A stretch of 64,000 nt of DNA from Sphingomonas aerophila (GCF_014199305.1 NZ_JACIJK010000010.1:140811-204810); one strand, 5' to 3'; counted from the stretch's first letter, positions 40,092-49,459 are shown. Numbers and translations are program-made. Notes: generated by a model not told the origin, from the sequence alone.

Positions 40092-41588
40092 ATGCCCGAC
40101 GAGACCGACGTTGCAGGAGAAATGGCGCGCCTGGAAGTTCTGCGCAGCCTGGACGTGCTCGGCACCGCGCCAGAGGCGGAGTTCGATGCCATCGTAGAAG
40201 GCGCGCGGCACCTGTTCGGCTGCAAGATGGCGTTTGTCTCGCTGGTCGACACGCAGCGGCAATGGTTCAAGGCACGTTGCGGGATCGACATCACCGAGAC
40301 GGATCGCGATATCTCGTTCTGCAGCCGGACCGTGGCCGCCGACGAGATGCTTGTCATCGCTGATGCCGGCCAGGACGCGCGCTTTGCGGGCAACCCGCTG
40401 GTCCTCGGGCCGCCCTTTATTCGCTTCTACGCAGGCGTCCCTCTGCGGGTGAAGTCGGAGGGCAATGGCGCGTTGCTGCCCATCGGCACCCTGTGTGTGG
40501 CCGATGACCGGGCGCACTATCCGTCCGCCGACAAGCTTGCCATCCTTCAGGGTATGGCCCGAGTGGTGGAAGCGTTGCTCGAAACGCGCCGGCTGAGCCG
40601 CGAAAGCCTGCGCCTGGCCCTGGAGCGTCAGGATGCACTGGACGACATGGCGCGCACGCAACGTCTGCTCCAGCACGCCGAGCGGATGGCGCGGATAGGA
40701 TCGTGGCGGCTCGAGCTTGCTACCGGCCATGTGCATTGGTCTGATCAGACCTATGGCATTCACGCGCTCGAACCGGGCCTGGACAAACCGCTGGACAGCG
40801 CGCTCCATTTCTATCCGGAGGCTGATCGGTTGAAGCTGCAGACTGCGCTTGATCAGTGCGCGCAGCAGGGGAGGCCCTGGGAGTTGGAGCTTGACCTGAC
40901 CGACGCGAACGGGAAGCTGCGGCGGGTCCGGACGCTCGGCGAGGTTGAGCAGCGCGGCGGCGAACGCATTGCGATCATGGGCGTGATCCAGGACATCACG
41001 GACCGATACCGCCTGGAATGTCGGCTGCAGCATATCGCGCGAACGGACGAGCTGACCGGCATCCCGTCGCGCAGGGCCTTCAACGAGGAGCTGGACCTTG
41101 CCCTGGCGAAGGCAAGGCAAGACGGGGACGGGTTCGCGATCGTGATCATCGATCTGGACCGTTTCAAGGAGGTCAACGACCGGCTCGGCCATCCCGCCGG
41201 CGACGAGGTGCTGCGGCTGATCGCGGCAAAGCTCGGCTCCATCCGTGACCTCGGGCAGCATTTCACCGCACGACTGGGCGGGGACGAGTTCGTGCTGCTG
41301 TTGCGCGACACTCATGCGAAAGACGGTCTCCCGCGGGCGATCGAACTGCTGTTGTCGGAACTGCGGCACCAGGTTCCTGCCGATGGCGGCAGCATCCTGG
41401 TGTCCGCAACGATCGGCGCTTGTGTGTATGGCGACAGGTACCCCGACCGGGCGAATCTGCTGAAGTGCGCGGATGGGGCACTGTATCGAGCCAAGGCCGT
41501 CCGCCGCGGTACGGGTGCGATCGCCGGGCAGGACCAGATCATTGAAGCTGCTCCCGCGGCGGCCCGGCCGATTACCGTCGCGGCCTAG
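40092..41588 (+). CDS. GAF-PAS-GGDEF protein, probable diguanylate cyclase
   Basis: A 498-residue soluble signalling protein. A GAF domain (about 15-165; EFDAIVEGARHLFGCKMAFVSLV, later LPIGTLCVADD) is followed by a PAS domain (about 195-305; RIGSWRLELATGHVHWSDQTYGI) and a GGDEF domain (about 318-475) with intact LGGDEF at 396-400 and the DRFKEVND substrate segment. It should make cyclic di-GMP from GTP. The position where an RxxD inhibitory site would lie reads LGQH, so product inhibition by the I-site is not expected. No EAL domain. It is a single gene with flanking gaps of 204 and 169 bp. Confidence 0.92.
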   Translation: MPDETDVAGEMARLEVLRSLDVLGTAPEAEFDAIVEGARHLFGCKMAFVSLVDTQRQWFKARCGIDITETDRDISFCSRTVAADEMLVIADAGQDARFAGNPLVLGPPFIRFYAGVPLRVKSEGNGALLPIGTLCVADDRAHYPSADKLAILQGMARVVEALLETRRLSRESLRLALERQDALDDMARTQRLLQHAERMARIGSWRLELATGHVHWSDQTYGIHALEPGLDKPLDSALHFYPEADRLKLQTALDQCAQQGRPWELELDLTDANGKLRRVRTLGEVEQRGGERIAIMGVIQDITDRYRLECRLQHIARTDELTGIPSRRAFNEELDLALAKARQDGDGFAIVIIDLDRFKEVNDRLGHPAGDEVLRLIAAKLGSIRDLGQHFTARLGGDEFVLLLRDTHAKDGLPRAIELLLSELRHQVPADGGSILVSATIGACVYGDRYPDRANLLKCADGALYRAKAVRRGTGAIAGQDQIIEAAPAAARPITVAA

Positions 41589-41757
41589 GTCGAGCGCCGC
41601 GGGGAGGTCCGCGTCGCCTTGCTGCGTCGTCGTGGCTCGCGAGCAATGCGCAGGCGTTCGTCATGTCGGGGCCCCGCCTGGCACGGTATCTCCGCTCGAT
41701 CATCCCTGCTTTACACCGGCAACACACCTGATAGCATCATGAGGTCAAGGGGGGCCC

Positions 41758-42636
41758 ATGCTGCAGATCGAGAAGCTCACACATCTGTATCCCAACGGAA
41801 CGCGGGCGCTTGACGGAGTAGACCTGGCGATACCGGTCGGCATGTTCGGACTGCTCGGTCCCAATGGCGCCGGCAAGTCGACCCTTATGCGCACGGTTGC
41901 CACCCTGCAGACGCCGACGTCAGGGAAGATCACGTTCGACAACATCGATGTGATCCAGTCACCGGAACTGCTTCGCCGCACGCTCGGCTACTTGCCCCAG
42001 GACTTTGGCGTGTACCCGCGCGTATCGGCCTATGACATGCTCGACCATATGGCGGTGCTGAAAGGGATCGCCGGCCGGCCCGAGCGCAAGGAGACCGTTG
42101 AAGGCCTGCTAAACCAGGTCAACCTTTGGAGCGTCCGCAAAAAGGCGCTCGCCGGCTTTTCCGGCGGCATGCGGCAGCGGTTCGGCATCGCACAGGCGCT
42201 GATCGGCAATCCCAAGCTGATCATCGTCGACGAACCCACCGCCGGCCTTGATCCGGAGGAGCGCAGCCGCTTCCTCAACCTGTTGGGTGAGATTGGCAAC
42301 GATGTTGTTGTGATCCTGTCGACCCACATCGTCGAGGACGTGGCCGACCTTTGCCCGCGCATGGCGGTGCTCGCGGGCGGGCGCATCCTGCTTGAAGGTG
42401 CGCCGCTCGAACTCATCGCAGCGACCCGCGGGCATGTCTGGCAGAAAACCATATCCCGCGACGAACTGGACGCTCATCGCGAACGCTATCGCGTCATTTC
42501 CACGCGTCTGTTCGCCGGGCGGACGATCATCCACGTGCAGTCTGACAACGACCCGGGCGACGGCTTCTCGCCGGTCCAGGGCGGGCTGGAGGATGTTTAC
42601 TTCTCGACGCTCGACGCCTCGCGTCGCGCAGCCTGA
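41758..42636 (+). CDS. ABC transporter ATP-binding protein
   Basis: A 292-residue ABC ATPase of the ABC-2 type. Walker A GPNGAGKST, Q-loop YLPQDFG, signature FSGGMRQR, Walker B LIIVDEPTAGLDPEERS and switch His in STHIVED are all intact. A ~70-residue C-terminal extension (after about 220) is typical of ATPases for this permease family. It starts 15 bp before the permease-peptidase fusion gene, so the two are one operon and should form a transporter. GGGG-type RBS precedes the start. Confidence 0.93.
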   Translation: MLQIEKLTHLYPNGTRALDGVDLAIPVGMFGLLGPNGAGKSTLMRTVATLQTPTSGKITFDNIDVIQSPELLRRTLGYLPQDFGVYPRVSAYDMLDHMAVLKGIAGRPERKETVEGLLNQVNLWSVRKKALAGFSGGMRQRFGIAQALIGNPKLIIVDEPTAGLDPEERSRFLNLLGEIGNDVVVILSTHIVEDVADLCPRMAVLAGGRILLEGAPLELIAATRGHVWQKTISRDELDAHRERYRVISTRLFAGRTIIHVQSDNDPGDGFSPVQGGLEDVYFSTLDASRRAA

Positions 42637-42650
42637 GCGGGGAGGCGCGC

Positions 42651-45600
42651 GTGTTCGCAGGCATTCTCGGCTTCGAGTGGCGCTATCAGATGCGCAACCC
42701 GGTTTTCTGGGTTGCCGTCGTGATCTTCTTCCTGCTCGCGTTCGGCGCGACAACAGTGGACCAGATCCAGATCGGATCGGGCGGTAACGTCCACAAGAAC
42801 GCGCCGTTCGCGATCGCGCAGATGATGCAGATCCTGACGCTGTTCTACATGTTCGTGTCGACGGCCTTTGTCGCCAACGTTATCGTGCGCGACGACGACA
42901 CGGGCTTCGGGCCGATTATCCGGTCGACCCGCGTTACAAAGGGCGCCTATCTGTTCGGCCGCTTTGGCGGAGCGTTCCTGGCAGCCGCTCTCGGCTTTGC
43001 GGCGGTACCGCTCGGGGTTTGGCTCGGTAGCCACATGCCCTGGGTCGATCCCGAGACGCTGGGGCCGAACCACCCTGGCTACTACCTGTCTGCGTATCTA
43101 TGGCTCGCGCTGCCGAACATCCTTCTCACCTCCGCGCTGTTCTTCGCGTTGGCGACGATCACGCGGTCGATGATGGCCACCTATGTCGGCGTGGTCGGGT
43201 TCCTGATCCTGTTCACGGTGGCAAGCGTCGTGCTCGACCGCAATCCCGCCTATGAGCTGTGGGGTGCCTATGGCGAGCCGCTCGGCCTTGGCGCGACAAG
43301 CTACCTCACGAAGTACTGGACCGCTGCCGACCGCAACATGCTGACGGTCCCGCTGACCGGGCTGGTGCTGTGGAACCGCCTTCTGTCGCTTTGCCTGTCG
43401 GCGCTGTCGCTGGCGCTCGCCTTTGCAACATTCCGCTTTGCGACCAAGCCGTCAAAAAAGGCCCGCAAGGCCGAGAAGCTGGCCGAGGGTGCGGAGGCGC
43501 CCGAACATGTGCGGGCCGTTGGTCCGCTACCCGCACCGCGCTATGACCGCCAGACCGCGCTTGCCCAACTCGCCGTTCGCACCCGGCTCGAGATGGGCCA
43601 GGTGTTCAAGAGTCCGGCCTATGCCGTTCTCCTCGCGCTGGGGTTGTTCAACACCGTTGCGGCGCTGATCGACCTTGGCGAGATTTTCGGCACGCCCGTT
43701 CTTCCGGTGACCCGGATCGTGATCCGCCTGGTCGAAGGGTCGTTCAGCATCATCCCGGTCATAATCGCGATCTATTATGCTGGCGAGCTTGTCTGGCGCG
43801 AGCGCGACCGCAAGACGCACGAGCTTATCGATGCGAGCGCGATTCCCGACTGGGCCTTCGTGCTTCCCAAGGCGCTGGCGGTCACGCTGGTGTTGTTTTC
43901 CACCCTGATCGTCAGCGTCCTCGGCGCAATGCTGATGCAGCTGTTCCACGGCTACACGAACCTTGAACCGGGCAAGTACCTGATCTGGTACGTGCTTCCC
44001 CAAACGGTCGATTTCACCTTGCTCGCCGTGCTGGCCGTGTTCGTGCAAGCGCTGTCGCCGCACAAGTTCGTCGGCTGGGGCGTGATGGTGCTCTACATCA
44101 TCGTGCGCACCACGGCCCGGAACCTCGGCTTTGGTGACGTCCTCTACAACTATGCCTCCGGGCCAGAGGTGCCGCTGTCCGACATGAACGGGCAGGGCAG
44201 CTTCTGGATCGGCGCATGGTGGCTGCGCCTTTACTGGTCGGCGTTCGCGGTCATTCTTCTGGTCCTCGCGCACGCGCTATGGCGTCGCGGGACGGAGACG
44301 CGGCTGGCGCCCCGCCTTCGTCGCCTCCCTAGCCGCCTGGCGAGCAGCGCGGGCGCTATCGGGGCGGTCGCCCTGGTCGTGTTCGCCATCACCGGCGCCT
44401 GGATCTACACCAACACCCACGTCTGGAATGAATATCGCACCCCAGTCGGTGATGAGCAGTTCATGGCCGATTACGAAAAGGCGCTGCTCCCCTTTGAAAA
44501 GGTGCCGCAGCCCTCGGTCGAGGCGGTTCGAGTGGCCGTTAACCTGCACCCCGATCAACCCGGGCTAAGCGCGCAAGGCGAAATGACGTTGGTTAATCGG
44601 ACCGGCCAACCGCTGGACGCGATCCATGTCAGGCTGGGCGACCGCCGCACTAAGCTGGTGGCGGTCAGCATCCCGGGCGCGACCGTCCAGCGCGCATTTC
44701 CGCGGTTTCAGTACCGTATCTACCATCTTGCCAGCCCGCTGGCGCCCGGCGGCACTACCACGCTCGCCTTCCGTACCGAGCGGCGCCAGCGCGGCTTCGC
44801 GAACAGCGGCAACGACACCCGCGTTGTCGCCAATGGCACGTTCGTCAACAACGGCGAATTTGCCCCCGTGATCGGCATGGACAGGCAGGAACTGCTTCAG
44901 GACCGTTCCAAGCGCCGTAAGTACGGCCTGCCGTCCGAGCTGCGCCCACCTAAACTCGAAGACCTGAACGGTACCCGCTTCAGCGCCTTCCATGTAGATT
45001 GGGTGAGAACGGACATCACCGTTTCCACCGATGCGGACCAGACTCCGATCGCGCCTGGCGACAAGGTGTTCGACCGAACGGAAGGCGCTCGGCGGGTTGC
45101 GCGTTTCGTGACGACCGCGCCGATCCTGAACTTCTACTCGGTCCAGTCAGCCCGCTATCGGGAGAAGCACCTGAACCACGACGGCATCGATCTGGCCGTC
45201 TATTATGATCCGCAGCACGGCGCGAACGTCGACCGTATGCTTTCAGCCTTCGCGCATGGGCTTGACCTCTACCAGCCGGCCTTTGGCCCGTACCAGTTCC
45301 GCCAGGCACGTATTGTCGAATTCCCCGACTATGCCCAGTTCGCGCAAGCCTTTGCCGGGACCATGCCCTATTCCGAAGGTATCGGTTTCATCGCGGACCT
45401 GTCGAACAAGGACAAGATCGACTATGTCAGCTACGTCGCCGCGCACGAGTTAGGCCACCAATGGTGGGCCCATCAGGTCATCACCTCCGATAACCAGGGC
45501 GCTACCATGGGGATCGAGACCCTGGCGCAATACAGCGCGCTGATGGTCATGGAGCATCTGTACGGCCGCGATCAGATCCGGCGCTTCCTGAAGTTCGAGC

Positions 45601-46232
45601 TCGACCGGTATCTTCGCAGTCGCGGTGGCGAGGTGATCGAGGAGCTTCCCCTCGCTCGTGTCGAGAACCAGCAATACATTCATTATCGCAAGGGCAGCCT
45701 TGCCATGTACCGGTTGAAGGACGAGCTGGGGGAAGCGCGCGTCGATGCGGCCCTGAAGCGCTACGATGCCAAGTTCCGGTTCAAGGGGCCGCCTTTCCCG
45801 AGAAGCCTCGACCTGATCGCCGAGTTCCGGCGCGGAGCGACCCCGGCCGAAAACGCGCTGATCACCGACCTGTTTGAGCGGATCACCCTGTACGACATCA
45901 AGACGCGCGCGGCAGTCGTGTCGCGTCGACCGGACGGCAAGTGGCAGACGCGCCTGACCGTCGATGCCAAGAAGCTGTATGCGGACGGGAAGGGGATTGA
46001 GAAGGAAGCGCCGATGACCGAAACGGCCGAGATCGGGGCATTCGCCGCGATGCCGGGCCGCGGCAGCTTCGCAAGGAAGGACGTGCTCACGCTCACCCGC
46101 GTGCCGATCCGTTCGGGCGAGCAGGTGCTGACGCTGGTCACCGCCAGCAAGCCAGCCTTTGCCGGGGTGGACCCCTACAACGTCCGCATCGACCGCAACT
46201 CCGACGACAACGTGATTGCCACGTCCAGTTAG
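42651..46232 (+). CDS. ABC-2 type permease fused to M1-like zinc peptidase
   Basis: A 1193-residue inner-membrane protein. Residues 1-~600 hold about 12 membrane helices in two similar blocks (starting MFAGILGFEWRYQMRNPVFW and LRTRLEMGQVFKSPAYAVLL), each like half an ABC-2 permease. After a helix near 570-590 a large soluble domain follows with an M1 peptidase site: HELGH at 932-936. The next Glu in GIETLAQY (956) is 20 residues after His936, one more than in classical M1 enzymes. GAMEN is replaced by a YSEGIGF segment. The catalytic Tyr may lie in YIHYRKGSLAMY. The start is a GTG with GGGGAGG upstream. Substrate is unknown. Confidence 0.88.
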   Translation: MFAGILGFEWRYQMRNPVFWVAVVIFFLLAFGATTVDQIQIGSGGNVHKNAPFAIAQMMQILTLFYMFVSTAFVANVIVRDDDTGFGPIIRSTRVTKGAYLFGRFGGAFLAAALGFAAVPLGVWLGSHMPWVDPETLGPNHPGYYLSAYLWLALPNILLTSALFFALATITRSMMATYVGVVGFLILFTVASVVLDRNPAYELWGAYGEPLGLGATSYLTKYWTAADRNMLTVPLTGLVLWNRLLSLCLSALSLALAFATFRFATKPSKKARKAEKLAEGAEAPEHVRAVGPLPAPRYDRQTALAQLAVRTRLEMGQVFKSPAYAVLLALGLFNTVAALIDLGEIFGTPVLPVTRIVIRLVEGSFSIIPVIIAIYYAGELVWRERDRKTHELIDASAIPDWAFVLPKALAVTLVLFSTLIVSVLGAMLMQLFHGYTNLEPGKYLIWYVLPQTVDFTLLAVLAVFVQALSPHKFVGWGVMVLYIIVRTTARNLGFGDVLYNYASGPEVPLSDMNGQGSFWIGAWWLRLYWSAFAVILLVLAHALWRRGTETRLAPRLRRLPSRLASSAGAIGAVALVVFAITGAWIYTNTHVWNEYRTPVGDEQFMADYEKALLPFEKVPQPSVEAVRVAVNLHPDQPGLSAQGEMTLVNRTGQPLDAIHVRLGDRRTKLVAVSIPGATVQRAFPRFQYRIYHLASPLAPGGTTTLAFRTERRQRGFANSGNDTRVVANGTFVNNGEFAPVIGMDRQELLQDRSKRRKYGLPSELRPPKLEDLNGTRFSAFHVDWVRTDITVSTDADQTPIAPGDKVFDRTEGARRVARFVTTAPILNFYSVQSARYREKHLNHDGIDLAVYYDPQHGANVDRMLSAFAHGLDLYQPAFGPYQFRQARIVEFPDYAQFAQAFAGTMPYSEGIGFIADLSNKDKIDYVSYVAAHELGHQWWAHQVITSDNQGATMGIETLAQYSALMVMEHLYGRDQIRRFLKFELDRYLRSRGGEVIEELPLARVENQQYIHYRKGSLAMYRLKDELGEARVDAALKRYDAKFRFKGPPFPRSLDLIAEFRRGATPAENALITDLFERITLYDIKTRAAVVSRRPDGKWQTRLTVDAKKLYADGKGIEKEAPMTETAEIGAFAAMPGRGSFARKDVLTLTRVPIRSGEQVLTLVTASKPAFAGVDPYNVRIDRNSDDNVIATSS

Positions 46233-46259
46233 GGTAACGGGCCAGGAGATTGGCGGAGC

Positions 46260-46598
46260 ATGACCAAGTACCTCATCTCCTTTCCGAGCGAGGCCATGCA
46301 GCTGAGCAATGAAGAGCTCGCGCGGGCCGGCGTGGAGTCGCGTGCCGTGATCGAGCAGGCAAAGGCAGCCGGTGTGTATGTGTTCGGCGGCGGCATCGAT
46401 GAAAGCGTCGATCCGGTGCTGGTGGCGGCGAATGGATCAGTGACGCGCGACCTCTACCCGGGCGGCAAGTTGAACGGCGGGTTCACTGTCCTGGAACTAC
46501 CAACCCGGCAGGAGGCCGAGGAATGGGCCCGGAAGATCGCTGTTGCCTGCCGCTGCTCGCAGGAGCTTCGCCAGTTCATGTACGATCCTGCCAGCTAG
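46260..46598 (+). CDS. YCII-domain protein
   Basis: A 112-residue protein with the dimeric alpha/beta YCII fold: KYLISFPSEAMQ at the start, VYVFGGGIDESVDPVLVAANG in the middle, and LNGGFTVLELPTRQEAEEWARKIAVAC near the end, which are typical of YCII-related DGPF-type proteins found near ECF sigma factors and elsewhere. It has no visible catalytic His-Asp pair of the chlorinating YciI type, and the function is unknown. It starts 28 bp after the ABC fusion gene, so it may be co-transcribed. A 129-bp gap then precedes the carrier-thioesterase gene. Confidence 0.82.
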   Translation: MTKYLISFPSEAMQLSNEELARAGVESRAVIEQAKAAGVYVFGGGIDESVDPVLVAANGSVTRDLYPGGKLNGGFTVLELPTRQEAEEWARKIAVACRCSQELRQFMYDPAS

Positions 46599-46727
46599 TC
46601 AGACTGCGCCCGACCGGCTTGCGTGCGCAACGCCAGTCACAAGGTCGAAAGCCAGGCCAGTGAAGACCGCAGCCTGGCGCAGCCGAGCTGGCACGTTTCG
46701 TCAACAGCCTGGTGCTAGTCTGCGACC

Positions 46728-47831
46728 ATGGCAGCGTTAGAAGATGGGCGGGGAGCAATGCAGAGCGGAGTGGGCGACGCCATCGAGGCAGCCGGATCGT
46801 CCGCCGATGCCGTTCTGGCCACCATTGCCCGGGTCTGGAAACAGGTCGCGCCGCGGCTGGCGTTCGATACGGACAGGCCCTGGCAGGAAACCGGCATGGA
46901 CTCCCTGAAAAGCCTGCAGTTCATGTTGCGCCTCGAGGCCGAGCTTGGTCGAAGCATACCGCTCGACCTGCTGCACCCCGACGCCAGCCCGCGCGACTTT
47001 GCGCGCCATCTGGTATCGCAGCCGGCCGAAGTTGGCGGGCAACAGGCCCGGATTATGCTGATCCCGGGCCTGCTGGGCGACGAACCCGCCCTGGCGGCGT
47101 TTCGGCGGGCAACAGCCGACCTCGCCGCGTATGACCTGGTCGAGATGCCCGACATCGAGACCGACGCGGCCGTCCTCCGCGACATACCGGCCACGGCAGA
47201 GAATATTGCCGACGCCATTGTCGCCCGCCAGCCGGGTGGCCCGCTTGTTATCGCGGGGTACAGCATGGGCGGCATTGTGGCGCTGGAGGCCGCCCACGAC
47301 TTGCGCACACGCGGACGCGACGTCGCGCTGTTGATCCTGCTGGATCCGTTCCTGCGCATCGATCCGAAGAAGCCGTTCCGCCGTGACCTCTCGCTGCCTG
47401 CTCGCCCGCCGTTGCGGATCGTGTCATTGGCGCGGGGCGGACGGGTTCCACCGGCAGTGCTCGCCGACCGCATCCAGTTCGCGGCGCTGTTGATCGTCGG
47501 CGCGATGGAGAGCGCGAGAAAGCGGCTGTTTGCTGTGCGGGAGCAATTGGCTGCGGACACGCTACACTGGCGCCGGCTCCGCCTGATCGGCCGCCTGCGC
47601 TGGACGGCGCTGCGCCGCTGGAAGCCACGGCCATGGGACGGCGCCACGCTGGTGGCGATCAGCGACGAAGCGGCCGACCACTACGACACGGCGCAATGGG
47701 CCTCCCTATGCCCGAACGCGCAGCAGGTCGCCGTGCCGACCAGTCACCTCGACCTGTTCGGGCCTGCTGCCATGGTCGTGCTGCACCCGGCACTGGCGTC
47801 GGCCCTAAGCAGGTCCGGCGTGCCTGCCTGA
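46728..47831 (+). CDS. Carrier protein-thioesterase fusion (T-TE), NRPS/PKS-like
   Basis: A 367-residue two-domain protein. Residues ~25-97 form a phosphopantetheine carrier domain: the motif GMDSLKSLQF places the attachment serine at Ser59. Residues ~105-365 are an alpha/beta-hydrolase thioesterase of the type I NRPS/PKS kind, with IPGLLG at its start (oxyanion region), nucleophile Ser179 in GYSMGG, and a C-terminal His in TSHLDLFG; Asp in LLILLDPF is a candidate acid. It lacks adenylation, condensation or ketosynthase domains. It faces the adenylation gene tail-to-tail with 38 bp between stops, suggesting that the pair make up one split module. Confidence 0.88.
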   Translation: MAALEDGRGAMQSGVGDAIEAAGSSADAVLATIARVWKQVAPRLAFDTDRPWQETGMDSLKSLQFMLRLEAELGRSIPLDLLHPDASPRDFARHLVSQPAEVGGQQARIMLIPGLLGDEPALAAFRRATADLAAYDLVEMPDIETDAAVLRDIPATAENIADAIVARQPGGPLVIAGYSMGGIVALEAAHDLRTRGRDVALLILLDPFLRIDPKKPFRRDLSLPARPPLRIVSLARGGRVPPAVLADRIQFAALLIVGAMESARKRLFAVREQLAADTLHWRRLRLIGRLRWTALRRWKPRPWDGATLVAISDEAADHYDTAQWASLCPNAQQVAVPTSHLDLFGPAAMVVLHPALASALSRSGVPA

Positions 47832-47833
47832 CG

Positions 47834-47849
47834 GCCGGGCCGCCCCGGC
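47834..47849. terminator. Hairpin between convergent T-TE and adenylation genes
   Basis: GCCGGG (47834-47839) and CCCGGC (47844-47849) pair around a 4-base loop in the 38-bp convergent gap. The location is ideal for a bidirectional terminator, but the stem is short and no T-run follows. Confidence 0.45.
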
Positions 47850-47869
47850 GAACCCGTAGGCCTGCCGCC

Positions 47870-49459
47870 TCAGCCGTCGAGCATGGCGGCAAGGCGCACC
47901 AGATCGGCCTTGAAGTTGGCAAGGCGGGGCATCTGGTCGAGCACCCTGAACTCTGCCGGGACCATGTGCTCGGCGGTCGCATCCGCAATGGTGCTGCGCA
48001 TCGCGGGCTCCTCGGGCACGGCGCCGCCCGGCTCCGCGACGACAAAGGCGACGATTTCATCTGCGTCGTTCGCAACCTGACGGACCACCGTCACGGCTTC
48101 CGCCACGCCGGGCATCGTCATTAACGCCGCCTCGATCTCGCTCAGTTCGGCCCACAGCCCGCGTATCTTCACCCGGCGATCACGGCGACCGAGATGCTCG
48201 AACAGCCCATCGGGTCGGTGCCGCACCAGGTCGCCCGTGCGATAGATCTTGCCGCCTGACCCGTCCGTGTCCTGAAGGTAGCTGCCATGGGTGAGCTTGC
48301 CCGCCTGCCACCCGCCAAGTGGCATGGCGCCCCTGACGATCAACTCGCCCGGGTCGCCCGGCAAGGCGAACGAGCCGTCGTCGGCAACGATCGCGACCTG
48401 CTTGCCCGGGATGAGATAGCCCGCAGGACATATCGCGCCGTCGACCAGCGCTTCATCGACGAACCAGGAAAAGATCAGGCCGGTCTCGGTCGCGCCAAAG
48501 GTGATGCTGATCCTGCAATCGGCCGGCAGCTTTTGCCGGAACAGTTCAATGTCGCTGGCAAGGATGCCTTCGCCATGGAGGTCGAGGGCACGCAGCGTTC
48601 TGAAGGCGTTCTCGATGCCCGGAATGTTCATCACCATGCGCAAGGCGGTGGGCACGAAGCTGAGCAGGGTGATGCCGCTGCCGAGGACGCGGAGCGCTTC
48701 TGCAAAGCCGGCGCGCTTGATATCAAGCAGGCGGATGGTCGCGCCCGTCGTCAGCGCGCTGAACACGTCGCGGGAACCACCCGTGCTGAGCGAGGCGATG
48801 CCAAGGATCACGTCGTCGGCGTTGACGTGGAACATGTCCACGAACTGCGCCATCGCCCGAACGGTGCGATAGGGAAAGGCAATGCCCTTTGGACGGCCGG
48901 TGCTGCCGGAGGTGAAGATGACAAGCATCGGCGCCTCCGGATCGATCGGCGCCGCAAAGCGCGGAACGCCGGTGGCTTCGGACGGGTTCACGACCAGGCG
49001 GGGCAGCGCCGCGTGAACGAAGCTGTCGTCGATGGCAGCGCCGGTTTCCACCAACAGGGCCTGTGCGCCACTCTCGTTAAAAAGGGCGCGCTGGCGATCA
49101 ACCGGATGGCCGGCGTCGATCGGAACAAGCGTTCGCGCCGACGCGACGCAGGCCATGACCACGATCGGTGCCGCAGCGCTGGTCCCGATCAGGGAGGCAA
49201 CCACGCCGCCCGGCGGCACGGAGGCGTCGATCCGGGCGGCTAGGCCGTAAGCGCGGTCCATCACCTCGGCATAGGTCAGCTGCAGCCGGCCATCATCGAT
49301 CGCGATCTTGTCAGGATAAAGTGAGGCGATACGCTCGATCGGTCGCAGCCCGAGTTGGTCGGACAGGTCATGTGGCAGCGGCAGGAACGGCCGGTCGGCA
49401 GGACCGTGATGGTCCAGCGGGACGGGGCGGACATCGATCCAGTTGGACAGGTCAGGCAC
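47870..49459 (-). CDS. Stand-alone adenylation (AMP-binding) enzyme, NRPS-like
   Basis: A 529-residue adenylate-forming enzyme. A3 is IFTSGSTGRPKG (181-192), A5 FGATETG (321-327), A7 YRTGD (406-410), A8 GRRDRRVKIRG (424-434), and the A10 lysine is Lys517 in ANFKADL, where the usual Gly before Lys is Phe. In the A4 region (SLSTGGSRDVFSAL, 223-236) the aspartate that binds the alpha-amino group in amino-acid-activating domains is absent; Thr or Gly occupies that position. So the substrate is probably not an ordinary alpha-amino acid. There is no carrier domain; it probably loads the T-TE protein encoded opposite. The gene overlaps the 3' end of the TonB-receptor gene by 8 bp. Confidence 0.88.
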   Translation of the reverse strand: MPDLSNWIDVRPVPLDHHGPADRPFLPLPHDLSDQLGLRPIERIASLYPDKIAIDDGRLQLTYAEVMDRAYGLAARIDASVPPGGVVASLIGTSAAAPIVVMACVASARTLVPIDAGHPVDRQRALFNESGAQALLVETGAAIDDSFVHAALPRLVVNPSEATGVPRFAAPIDPEAPMLVIFTSGSTGRPKGIAFPYRTVRAMAQFVDMFHVNADDVILGIASLSTGGSRDVFSALTTGATIRLLDIKRAGFAEALRVLGSGITLLSFVPTALRMVMNIPGIENAFRTLRALDLHGEGILASDIELFRQKLPADCRISITFGATETGLIFSWFVDEALVDGAICPAGYLIPGKQVAIVADDGSFALPGDPGELIVRGAMPLGGWQAGKLTHGSYLQDTDGSGGKIYRTGDLVRHRPDGLFEHLGRRDRRVKIRGLWAELSEIEAALMTMPGVAEAVTVVRQVANDADEIVAFVVAEPGGAVPEEPAMRSTIADATAEHMVPAEFRVLDQMPRLANFKADLVRLAAMLDG

